Source: an uncultured Cellvibrio sp.
GTDB lineage: Bacteria > Pseudomonadota > Gammaproteobacteria > Pseudomonadales > Cellvibrionaceae
Direction: 5' to 3'
Assembly (NCBI GenBank): GCA_946482345.1
Contig: CAMLRJ010000073.1
Span: 1 to 10,619 of the forward strand
DNA length: 10,619 nucleotides
Both the position numbers and the translations under genes were made by a program. Shown here in pieces: positions 1-6,686 of the stretch. The notes under the pieces are model-generated. The model made no database searches. It was given only the letters and a program-made list of their open reading frames with translations, and was not told the DNA's origin. The number at the start of each line of letters is the position of its first letter. The first letter of the stretch is position 1.

Positions 1-1735
1 TATCTTTTACTTTTCCTTGCGCGATAATTTGCCCGCCGTGCACACCGGCACCCGGGCCAATATCAATGACGTGATCAGCAAGGCGAATCGCATCTTCATC
101 GTGTTCGACCACAATCACTGTGTTACCCAAATCACGCAAATGAGTGAGCGTTCTTAATAAGCGTTCGTTGTCGCGTTGATGCAAACCGATGGAAGGTTCA
201 TCCAGAATATACATAACACCCACCAGCCCGGCACCAATTTGGCTGGCTAAACGAATACGTTGTGCTTCACCACCGGATAAGGTTTCAGCGCTGCGATTCA
301 GCGTTAAATAATTCAAACCCACATCAACCAGAAATCCTAAACGTTCGCGTAATTCTTTTAAAATTTTGTCGGCAATGCCTGCTTTTCTGCCACTGAATTG
401 CAATTGTTGATAATAGCTGAGCGCATCGGCAATCGGTAATTCAGTAATGGACGGTAAATTTTTACTGTCGATAAATACATGGCGCGCTTCGGTACGCAAG
501 CGTGTGCCGTGGCAATCAGGACAAGGCTGCGTGGATAAAAATCGAATCAAATCCTCGCGCACTGAATTGGATTCGGTATCGCGATAACGCCGTTCCATAT
601 TATTCAGCACGCCTTCAAAAGTGTGGGTGCGACGATACACATCACCGCGATCATTAATGTAGTTAAATTCAATTTCGTCATCGCCCGATCCATATAAAAT
701 CGCTTCGCGATGTTTGGCTTTTAATTTGCTCCAGGGAGAGTCAATTTTAAATCCGTAATGTTCGGCGAGTGATGACAACATGTGAAAGTAGTAAACGTTG
801 CGTTTGTCCCAACCGCGAATGGCACCTTCGGCCAAACTTAAACTTTCATCCTGAATCACTTTGTCTTCATCAAAAAATTGATGTACGCCTAAACCATCAC
901 AAGTAGGGCAAGCACCGGCAGGATTGTTAAACGAAAATAAACGCGGTTCCAATTCCGTCAAACTGTAATCACAAATCGGGCAAGCGTGACGTGCCGAAAA
1001 TAATCTGTCTTCACCATTGCCATCCATGTAACTAATGCCGGCCAATCCTTCACCCAAACGCAACGCGGTTTCAAAGGATTCAGCCAATCGTAATTTCAAA
1101 TCGTCACGCACTTTAAAGCGATCAATCACCACATCAATACTGTGTTTTTTCTTTTTGTCGAGTTTGGGTGTGTCATCCAAATCACACAAAGTGCCATCGA
1201 CACGCACGCGAATAAATCCATCGCGTTTTAATTGATCAAACACATGTTGGTGTTCACCTTTGCGGTCGCGCACCACCGGTGCAATCAACATTAATTTGGT
1301 GTCGGCAGGCAGTGCTAATACGGTATCCACCATTTCCGTAATCGTTTGTGCAGCGAGTGGTAAATCGTGTGTTGGGCAGCGTGGTTCGCCAACGCGCGCA
1401 TAAAGTAAACGCAGGTAATCATAAATTTCGGTAATGGTGCCGACAGTTGAACGCGGGTTGTGTGATGTGGATTTTTGTTCGATAGAAATGGCGGGGCTTA
1501 ATCCTTCAACATGATCGACATCGGGTTTTTCCATCATGGATAAAAACTGGCGTGCATAAGTGGACAGGGATTCCACATAGCGTCTTTGACCTTCTGCATA
1601 AAGAGTGTCAAATGCAAGGGAGGATTTGCCCGAACCCGATGGCCCGGTAATCACCACTAACTTGTCGCGTGGAATATCCAGATCAACATTTTTCAAATTA
1701 TGTGTACGTGCACCGCGAACCAGAATGGTATCCAT
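1..1735 (-). CDS. uvrA: UvrABC excinuclease subunit A, N-terminal 578 residues (runs off window)
   Basis: UvrA is the damage-recognition ATPase of nucleotide excision repair; it loads UvrB at lesions. The frame reads without a stop from an ATG at 1735 to the window edge, giving 578 of the usual ~940 residues. Visible: [14 protein letters not shown] start, Walker [10 protein letters not shown] at residues 31-39, a zinc module with C252, C255, C276 and C279, the ABC signature LSGGE at 487-490 region, and Walker B ending in LDEPSIGL around 511-518. The second zinc finger and second ATPase lie outside the window. A GAGAG sequence about 8 nt upstream of the ATG can serve as ribosome binding site. 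The gene is divergent from the HD-GYP gene. No canonical LexA box (CTG-N10-CAG) was found upstream, although uvrA is SOS-controlled in E. coli. Confidence 0.98.
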   Translation of the reverse strand, partial: MDTILVRGARTHNLKNVDLDIPRDKLVVITGPSGSGKSSLAFDTLYAEGQRRYVESLSTYARQFLSMMEKPDVDHVEGLSPAISIEQKSTSHNPRSTVGTITEIYDYLRLLYARVGEPRCPTHDLPLAAQTITEMVDTVLALPADTKLMLIAPVVRDRKGEHQHVFDQLKRDGFIRVRVDGTLCDLDDTPKLDKKKKHSIDVVIDRFKVRDDLKLRLAESFETALRLGEGLAGISYMDGNGEDRLFSARHACPICDYSLTELEPRLFSFNNPAGACPTCDGLGVHQFFDEDKVIQDESLSLAEGAIRGWDKRNVYYFHMLSSLAEHYGFKIDSPWSKLKAKHREAILYGSGDDEIEFNYINDRGDVYRRTHTFEGVLNNMERRYRDTESNSVREDLIRFLSTQPCPDCHGTRLRTEARHVFIDSKNLPSITELPIADALSYYQQLQFSGRKAGIADKILKELRERLGFLVDVGLNYLTLNRSAETLSGGEAQRIRLASQIGAGLVGVMYILDEPSIGLHQRDNERLLRTLTHLRDLGNTVIVVEHDEDAIRLADHVIDIGPGAGVHGGQIIAQGKVKD

Positions 1736-1784
1736 CAATTTCTCTCATCAGTTGAAATTCAAATGCCTGAAGCAAAACGGGCGG

Positions 1785-1790
1785 ATTATA
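1785..1790 (-). promoter_or_regulatory. candidate uvrA -10 element
   Basis: On the minus strand this reads TATAAT, a perfect sigma70 -10 hexamer, about 50 nt upstream of the uvrA start codon. No good -35 sits at 16-18 bp; the nearest TTGACA-like hexamers are CTGTCA (13 bp away) and CTGACA (23 bp away). A perfect 5-bp inverted repeat TGACA-N5-TGTCA at 1804-1818 overlaps the place where a -35 or operator would be, so regulator-assisted transcription is possible. This is inference from position. Confidence 0.35.
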
Positions 1791-1891
1791 TACGTGATAC
1801 ACATGACAGGGGATGTCAGTAATTCAGGAACAAAGATTCTTTACAGCATGATGATTGGCGGGCGGCAGATTTATGGTCAACACTTTTGGCT

Positions 1892-3238
1892 ATGGAAAAC
1901 CTGAAATTGTCAGAATTAATGAGTGCACTCAGTTATGCCCTGGATATTACCGAAGGGCAGCCGGAAGGCCATTGCATTCGTTGCTGCTGGATTGGCATGA
2001 ATATCGGCCAAAAAATCGGTTTGCCGTCAGAGCAACTTTGGCAACTCTATTACGTATTGCTGCTCAAGGATTTGGGTTGTAGCAGCAATGCCTCGCGTAT
2101 TTGCGAGCTTTATTTAACGGACGATCTGACATTCAAACGTGATTTTAAATGGGTGGATGGCAATTTGCCGCAAGTATTGCGATTTGTTTTGCGCCACACA
2201 GGAACGGCGGCGGGCATTGTGTCCCGCTTTAAAGCGCTCGCGGATATTTTTGCGCACGGCGATGAAATTGCGCAGGAATTAATTCAAACACGTTGTACTC
2301 GTGGCGCAGATATTGCGCGGCGATTGCGTTTTGAGGAGCCGGTTGCTCTGGGCATTCATTCGCTGGATGAACATTTCGATGGCCACGGTCGGCCAGAAGG
2401 TTTGGCAGGCGATGCTATTCCAATTTATTCGCGCATCGCATTACTCGCACAAGTGATCGACATCATGAATTCGTCAGGTGATATCAGCAGTGTTATTGAT
2501 GAAATAAATTCCCGCAAAGGCACCTGGTTTGACCCTGAATTGGTTGATGCATTTTCTGCATTGGCGAAAGAAGAAAATTTTTGGCGAATACTCAATTCGG
2601 TTGATATTGATAACACCATTTTGGCGCTTGAGCCCGGTGAGTTTTATAAACCATTAAACGAAGATTTTTTTGATGATATTGCAGAAGCTTTCGGTCAGGT
2701 CATTGATGTCAAAAGCCCTTACACTGCAGGCCATAGTGCACGTGTAGGTCTTTACACTATGTTATTGGCAGAAGATCTGGGAATTACCGAACATCGTCGT
2801 CGCTGGCTAAAACGCGGCGCACTTTTGCATGATGTTGGTAAACTGGGTGTGAGCAATAGTATTTTGGATAAGCCGGGAAAGTTAACGGAAGCCGAATTCG
2901 AATCCGTCAAAATGCACGCGGTTTATACCGGAAAAATTTTGGGTCGCATCAAACCTTTTGAAGAATTAGCAAAAGTATCCAGCGCCCACCACGAACGTTT
3001 GGATGGAAAAGGTTATCCTTTAGGTTTGGCGGCACACGAAATAGCATTGGAAACCCGCATCATCACCACCGCCGATATTTTCGATGCAATTACGGCGGAA
3101 CGACCTTATCGCGCTGCCATGTCGATAGAAAAAACATTGTCCATCATGCAAGAGTCAGTTGGCACTGCAATTGATGTTGATTGTTTTACCAGTTTGCAAA
3201 AATTAATTGCGCGCCATCCGGAATTTTTCCCGAATTAA
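1892..3238 (+). CDS. tandem HD / HD-GYP cyclic dinucleotide phosphodiesterase
   Basis: Cytosolic 448-residue protein with no membrane segment or sensor domain. The C-terminal HD-GYP domain looks complete: H281 (AGHSARV), H313-D314 (LLHDVGK), H342, H366-H367, the GYP signature at 374-376 (DGKGYP) and D395 (TTADIFD), the set that binds the metal centre in HD-GYP phosphodiesterases acting on c-di-GMP or 3'3'-cGAMP. The first ~230 residues are a second, degenerate copy: a GH pair at 26-27, KD in place of HD at 59-60 (LLLKDLGCSSN) and GHGRP in place of GYP at about 164-168. This matches the HD-[HD-GYP] architecture. The substrate cannot be read from sequence. Start: ATG 1892 chosen; a TTG at 1886 is in frame, neither has a Shine-Dalgarno, and the frame is open back to 1823 with no better start. 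Confidence 0.9.
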   Translation: MENLKLSELMSALSYALDITEGQPEGHCIRCCWIGMNIGQKIGLPSEQLWQLYYVLLLKDLGCSSNASRICELYLTDDLTFKRDFKWVDGNLPQVLRFVLRHTGTAAGIVSRFKALADIFAHGDEIAQELIQTRCTRGADIARRLRFEEPVALGIHSLDEHFDGHGRPEGLAGDAIPIYSRIALLAQVIDIMNSSGDISSVIDEINSRKGTWFDPELVDAFSALAKEENFWRILNSVDIDNTILALEPGEFYKPLNEDFFDDIAEAFGQVIDVKSPYTAGHSARVGLYTMLLAEDLGITEHRRRWLKRGALLHDVGKLGVSNSILDKPGKLTEAEFESVKMHAVYTGKILGRIKPFEELAKVSSAHHERLDGKGYPLGLAAHEIALETRIITTADIFDAITAERPYRAAMSIEKTLSIMQESVGTAIDVDCFTSLQKLIARHPEFFPN

Positions 3239-3334
3239 AGAGTGATTTTTTCACAGCGATTAATGTGAGAAGTGCGGTAATGTTTTTTAAACTACATCGC
3301 AGGTGTCACACATCGACAGACAAAGGAGTTGGAT

Positions 3335-4279
3335 ATGCGCAAATTTCTATGGGTATTTATTTTCTCGGTTTTTGCTTCCAATGTATTGGCGACAGGAGCA
3401 TGGCAATCTTGTAACGGCGTTGGGCCGATTGGGAGTGCGGCGTCGGTTTGTCAGGACTTGGTTAAAAATGCTGGCGAAAGTTATGAATTTAGCCACACTG
3501 AAGCTCAGGATGAGAGCACAGTCGCTTGTTATGCAAAATACAAAGGCGGAAGTGGATCGCCGGATTTGGTTGGTAGTGCGTGTAAGACTGACGCAGGCAT
3601 AGCGGGAGAGAGGGAAGGTACACCAGAGGAAGGGGAAGGCAATCCAACAGCATCCTCTTCGGATGATCCAACTGAGGAGGAAAAAAATGATGAGACTGCT
3701 TTGGCTCAAAAAGAGCAAAGTGGAGAGGAACAAATCGGGGAGGAGCAAAAGAGCTCCCCTTCCGCTTCGGATGTTCCAGCTGAGGAGGAAAAAAATAATG
3801 AGACTGCTTCGGCTCAAAAAGAGCAAAGTGGAGAGAAAAAAAAGAGTCCCCCAAAAAATTGTAACTATGAGTTTCGTCAGTCTAAAGTTGCGCAAGGGGA
3901 AGATCTACTATCCAATTTACTCTGCGAAACTGCTAGCAATAATTCACCTTCCTTTCGTGTCTATCCCATAAAAGAAGATAAGTCTGTAGCAAAGCAGTTG
4001 ACCGAAATTGATGCGTTACGTGGGAATATCTGGTACGAATGCAAATGTGGTTATTTGTCAACGGTAAAAGATGTACTAGCGGGGAAAGAAAATGCATTGA
4101 TTCGTTTTACAGGTCCAGACGGTATTGATAAAAAAATCCGCACTCAAGTTCAGGTCGCTAAAGAATGCGGATACGAATACAATTTAGTTGTTGCTAGTAA
4201 AACTGTCGAAGAATATTTTAGAGGTCGATATGCAGACGTGAAGGTAGTAAGAGAGAATTTTGAACCTTGTGAACAATAG
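3335..4279 (+). CDS. exported Cys-rich protein with putative C-terminal PD-(D/E)xK nuclease domain
   Basis: 314 residues. The start is set by AAAGGAG at 3322-3328, six bases before ATG 3335. Parts in order: a Sec signal peptide (MRKFLWVFIFSVFASNVLA, cleavage near A19-T20); a small Cys-rich domain (C26, C39, C65, C83); an acidic Glu/Lys/Gln/Ser linker at ~90-172 holding a two-copy repeat; a C-terminal domain from ~175 with C176, C197, C236, C238, C278 and C312. Around D226 to K237 the sequence is EIDALRGNIWYECKCGY, i.e. D-x8-E-x-K, followed by a Q271/Q273 helix and CGYEYNLVVAS. That order (D, ExK after a beta strand, then Q-containing helix and hydrophobic strand) resembles restriction-endonuclease-fold toxin domains. 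Nuclease activity is inference; the family was not identified. Ten cysteines suit an oxidising compartment. No adjacent immunity gene is evident. It could instead be a lineage-specific secreted protein of other function. Confidence 0.75.
   Translation: MRKFLWVFIFSVFASNVLATGAWQSCNGVGPIGSAASVCQDLVKNAGESYEFSHTEAQDESTVACYAKYKGGSGSPDLVGSACKTDAGIAGEREGTPEEGEGNPTASSSDDPTEEEKNDETALAQKEQSGEEQIGEEQKSSPSASDVPAEEEKNNETASAQKEQSGEKKKSPPKNCNYEFRQSKVAQGEDLLSNLLCETASNNSPSFRVYPIKEDKSVAKQLTEIDALRGNIWYECKCGYLSTVKDVLAGKENALIRFTGPDGIDKKIRTQVQVAKECGYEYNLVVASKTVEEYFRGRYADVKVVRENFEPCEQ
3657..3835 (+). repeat. in-frame duplication in the linker (2 copies, 108-bp period)
   Basis: Copy one is 3657-3727 and copy two is 3765-3835, each 71 bp, offset by 108 bp (36 codons), with four mismatches. 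Each copy encodes S-D-(D/V)-P-(T/A)-EEEKN-(D/N)-ETA-(L/S)-AQKEQSGE. The 37 bases between the copies encode more Glu/Gln-rich sequence. High identity implies a recent duplication. The coding strand is purine-rich here, so long open frames on the opposite strand are a by-product. Confidence 0.9.
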
Positions 4280-4378
4280 CAAGCCCAATTAAGAATAATT
4301 TGAGTCAGAATAAAATTAACGAATGTGCCTTTTGGCGATTTCATACTGTCAGGTGAAGTCCGATTTTTTTATTCAAAA

Positions 4379-4545
4379 CTAAGCCAACAGCTTTTCCAAT
4401 GTTCGCTCATAAATAGTGGTCAACTCATCCAAATCATCTGCTTTAATACATTCATTCACTTTATGAATGGTTGCATTCACTGGGCCTAGCTCTACCACTT
4501 ACGCGCCTGTAGTGCGATAAAGCGGCCATCCGAAGTTCCGTCTGC
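4379..4545 (-). pseudogene. dapE: 3' remnant of dapE (succinyl-diaminopimelate desuccinylase), frameshifted
   Basis: On the minus strand the final 39 codons before a TAG at 4379-4381 encode [17 protein letters not shown] followed by [20 protein letters not shown], which I recognise as the C-terminus of the lysine/peptidoglycan-pathway enzyme DapE. Just upstream (4545-4513) the adjoining DapE motif DGTSDGRFIA is present but in another frame. The two are joined if one base is restored near 4512/4513 (GCACCT to GCACT) and the TAA at 4499-4501 is read as an ancestral CAA (Gln before VVELGP). So one 1-nt deletion and one nonsense change are visible. Weak resemblance may continue to about 4580; the other ~330 codons are absent. 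A functional dapE must be elsewhere if the pathway is intact. This explains most of the otherwise gene-free interval 4280-4687; 4280-4378 holds nothing I can identify. Confidence 0.88.
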
Positions 4546-4573
4546 GGTAGAGTAGAACCTCCGTTGGCTTGGT

Positions 4574-4593
4574 ATATATCAAGAAGGATATAT
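4574..4593. repeat. inverted repeat upstream of parDE
   Basis: ATATATC (4574-4580) and GATATAT (4587-4593) form a perfect 7-bp inverted repeat with a 6-base spacer, about 95 bp before the antitoxin start. A second, wider inverted pair, CACTTAAA (4594-4601) and TTTAAGTG (4632-4639), follows directly. They could be operator half-sites or merely AT-rich chance; there is no T-run to make a terminator. Confidence 0.35.
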
Positions 4594-4623
4594 CACTTAA
4601 ATTTAGAGTCAATTGTAAAACTC

Positions 4624-4652
4624 TTGCCAATTTTAAGTGCCAGGCATATTTT
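4624..4652 (+). promoter_or_regulatory. candidate parDE promoter with TTGCCAA repeats
   Basis: TTGCCA (4624-4629), a 17-bp spacer and TATTTT (4647-4652) fit a sigma70 promoter whose start would fall near 4659, about 30 nt before the parD start. The heptamer TTGCCAA occurs three times: 4624-4630, inside the -35, and again at 4658-4664 and 4668-4674, the last two 10 bp apart, i.e. on one face of the helix. Ribbon-helix-helix antitoxins commonly bind such repeats in their own promoter, so autoregulation is a fair inference. Confidence 0.45.
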
Positions 4653-4687
4653 AGTGTTTGCCAAATTTTGCCAACCAAGGTTTCCTC

Positions 4688-4924
4688 ATGAGCACTATGA
4701 ACATTTCCTTGCCGGAATCGCTGAAAACATTTGTTGATGAGCAGGTTAGCCAGCGCGGTTATGGCACTAGCAGTGAATATTTGCGGGAGTTAATTCGAAA
4801 GGATCAGGATAGACAAGCCCTGAGAGGTTTGTTGATGGATGGGCTGCATTCCAACCCAACCCAAATGGCAGATGCCAGCTATTTTGACCGGTTGAGGGAA
4901 AGGGTCAAAAATAATCAACGATGA
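4688..4924 (+). CDS. parD: ParD-like type II antitoxin (ribbon-helix-helix)
   Basis: 78 residues. The N-terminal beta strand MNISLPESL and the following helices (FVDEQVSQRGYGTSSEYLRE) have the ParD/CopG ribbon-helix-helix layout, in which the strand contacts operator DNA as a dimer. The C-terminal part (DASYFDRLRERVKN) is the stretch that wraps the toxin in ParD-ParE complexes. ATG 4688 is chosen because AAGG at 4677-4680 sits seven bases before it; ATG 4697 (MNISLPE) is an alternative, and a TTG at 4658 is in frame but lies at the predicted transcription start. Its stop overlaps the parE start by 4 bp (ATGA), the usual translational coupling of antitoxin-first modules. Expected role: bind and silence ParE, repress the operon. 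Confidence 0.88.
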   Translation: MSTMNISLPESLKTFVDEQVSQRGYGTSSEYLRELIRKDQDRQALRGLLMDGLHSNPTQMADASYFDRLRERVKNNQR

Positions 4925-5253
4925 TATTCAAGCCAGTCATTCCAAGATCAATCGCAGTGCAAGATGCTGAAGATGCACTGACCTACTATCTCACCGAAGC
5001 CACGGAGCAAGTTGCCCTGGACTTTATTGATGCACTGGAAAAAGCTTACATTCATATTTCACTGCATCCTAAGACCGGCTCGCCCTTTTACGCTCATGAA
5101 CTTGATCTGCCAGGGCTTCGCTCTTGGTTGATCGATGTTTTCCCCTATCAATTGTTTTATCTCGAATCAGAAGAGTGTGTTGATCTTATTCGCATTCTGC
5201 ATACTCGCAGGGACATTCCTGCGTGGTTGGCACTGAATGAAAATCCAGAATAA
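4921..5253 (+). CDS. parE: ParE-like type II toxin (RelE/ParE superfamily)
   Basis: 110 residues, a little longer than the typical ~95-100. The N-terminal helical hairpin (VQDAEDALTYYLTEATEQVALDF) is followed by HISLHPKTGSPFYAHEL and the conserved core LPGLRSWLIDVFPYQLFYL at ~63-81, then LIRILHTRRDIPAWL at ~89-103, which closes the beta sheet. This is the ParE consensus. Family ParE members poison DNA gyrase, but members differ and the target cannot be read here. Overlap with parD and the complete length suggest an intact module. It sits directly upstream of yajR, so read-through from the TA promoter into yajR is possible; no terminator is visible between them. Confidence 0.88.
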   Translation: MIFKPVIPRSIAVQDAEDALTYYLTEATEQVALDFIDALEKAYIHISLHPKTGSPFYAHELDLPGLRSWLIDVFPYQLFYLESEECVDLIRILHTRRDIPAWLALNENPE

Positions 5254-5269
5254 CTATTTAGCCTGCCGA

Positions 5270-5278
5270 TGCTAGAAT
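5270..5278 (+). promoter_or_regulatory. candidate extended -10 for yajR
   Basis: TGC-TAGAAT is an extended -10 motif (TGn directly before TAGAAT); no good -35 is at the matching distance. A start near 5285 would leave only a few bases before ATG 5292 but about 25 nt before the alternative GTG at 5310. Weak evidence from motif and position only. Confidence 0.35.
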
Positions 5279-5291
5279 CGCCACCTCAATA

Positions 5292-6686
5292 ATGATGATT
5301 GGTAAGCTCGTGTCTATTTCTTCAAATCAAACTCCCACTTTTGAACGTCGTGCTGTTGTCTCGTTGGCGGCACTCTACAGCTTTCGCATGTTGGGATTAT
5401 TTATGTTGCTGCCGGTGTTGTCCTTGTATGGCACGGATTATCAGCAGCAAACGCCGTTTTTGTTGGGTGTAGCCTTGGGCGCTTATGGTTTTAGCCAGGC
5501 CTTGTTGCAAATTCCGTTTGGGGTTTTGTCGGATAGATTGGGGCGGCGTCCATTAATTATTTCAGGATTGTTGTTGTTTGTTGGCGGCAGTGTGATTGCG
5601 GCTTTGGCTGATTCGGTTTATGGATTAATCCTCGGACGATTTTTACAAGGAGCAGGTGCAATTTCAGCGGTAGTGATGGCGCTGCTGAGTGATCTCACCT
5701 CCGATGAAAATCGCACCAAAGCCATGGCGAGTATTGGCGCTTCCATGGGCTTGTCGTTTGTCGTGGCGATGAGTTTGGGGCCGATGCTGGCGGCTTGGGC
5801 GGGTGTGAGTGGAATCTTTTGGGTGACGGCATTTTTGGGGGTTATCGGAATAGCTATTTTCTGGTTCTGGGTACCAAAAGTCTCAGCAACCGCTCGCCCC
5901 AAACGTGACGCATTGGCTGTGCCGCAATTAATCTGGTTTACGTTTAAACACAAAGAATTATTGCGTTTGAATTTCGGTATTTTTGTATTGCATTTTGTGT
6001 TGATGGCGAATTTTGTTGCACTGCCTTTGATGTTGCAAAATCAGTGGCTTATTGCACGCGATCATCACGGATTTATTTACCTTCCCTTGCTCTTAATTGC
6101 GTTTGCATTAGCGGTTCCGCAAATCATCATCGCCGAAAAAAAACGAAAAATCCGCAGCGTATTTTTATTCTCGATTGGATTAATTGCACTGGCTGAATTG
6201 GGCTTGATGTTATTGCCCTCTGTGTGGACAGGTCTGTTGGTGCTGTTTATTTTCTTTATTGGTTTTAATGTACTTGAAGCAACCCAACCCTCACTCGTCA
6301 GCAAAATTGCACCGGCGGGTTCCAAAGGTACGGCTACAGGAATTTATGCAACTTGTCAGGTAATGGGCGTATTTTTGGGCGGAGTAGTTGGCGGTTGGTT
6401 GGTGCAGCATCAGGGGTTAGATAAAGTATTTTTACTGGGCGGAATCGGTTGCTTCATTTGGCTATTGGTCGCCTGGAAAATGGAGCCGCCGCAATTTTTG
6501 GCAAGTGTGTTAATTCCTTTGCCGGAAAATTATCAACCGGGTTTGGCCGGGCGTTTGGCAGATGTCAAAGGTGTGGCTGAAGTATTGATCGTCGATTCAG
6601 AACAAACCGCTTATCTCAAAGTGGATCAACAAATCGTAGACCGCAAAACGCTGGCTGCGATAGTGGATGCCGAGTTGGGTCGGTGA
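5292..6686 (+). CDS. yajR: YajR-type major facilitator superfamily transporter with C-terminal YAM domain
   Basis: 464 residues, inner membrane, 12 predicted helices. It matches E. coli YajR closely: FRMLGLFMLLPVLSLYG in helix 1, MFS motif A GVLSDRLGRRPL at ~77-88, ALLSDLTSDENRTKAMA at ~130-146, APAG.KGTATG.YATCQ at ~340-355, and a soluble C-terminal tail (GVAEVLIVDSEQTAYLKVD, ~427-445) like the ferredoxin-fold YAM domain of YajR. The exported substrate is unknown; a proton-driven exporter is the family expectation. ATG 5292 or 5295 lacks a Shine-Dalgarno; GTG 5310 has GGTAAG three bases upstream and would give an N-terminus closer in length to YajR, so it is a real alternative. Its stop overlaps the arfB start (TGATG). 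In Pseudomonas an MFS gene lies between uvrA and ssb as here. Confidence 0.9.
   Translation: MMIGKLVSISSNQTPTFERRAVVSLAALYSFRMLGLFMLLPVLSLYGTDYQQQTPFLLGVALGAYGFSQALLQIPFGVLSDRLGRRPLIISGLLLFVGGSVIAALADSVYGLILGRFLQGAGAISAVVMALLSDLTSDENRTKAMASIGASMGLSFVVAMSLGPMLAAWAGVSGIFWVTAFLGVIGIAIFWFWVPKVSATARPKRDALAVPQLIWFTFKHKELLRLNFGIFVLHFVLMANFVALPLMLQNQWLIARDHHGFIYLPLLLIAFALAVPQIIIAEKKRKIRSVFLFSIGLIALAELGLMLLPSVWTGLLVLFIFFIGFNVLEATQPSLVSKIAPAGSKGTATGIYATCQVMGVFLGGVVGGWLVQHQGLDKVFLLGGIGCFIWLLVAWKMEPPQFLASVLIPLPENYQPGLAGRLADVKGVAEVLIVDSEQTAYLKVDQQIVDRKTLAAIVDAELGR

Noticed and set aside
1035..1904. plus-strand frames inside and next to uvrA
   Set aside because: They lie opposite a well-conserved UvrA reading frame and show no recognisable domain.
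3225..3260. possible terminator after the HD-GYP gene
   Set aside because: GTGA-T6-TCAC makes only a four-pair stem with the T-run in the loop, not downstream of a stem.
3347..3895. 182-codon open frame on the minus strand opposite the exported protein
   Set aside because: It is the mirror of the purine-rich acidic linker and its duplication; composition is Leu/Phe/Ser low-complexity and it lacks a ribosome binding site.
4560..4690. possible integron attC site around the dapE scar/parDE junction
   Set aside because: GTTGGC and GCCAAC occur, but the paired core sites and imperfect hairpin of an attC are not present.
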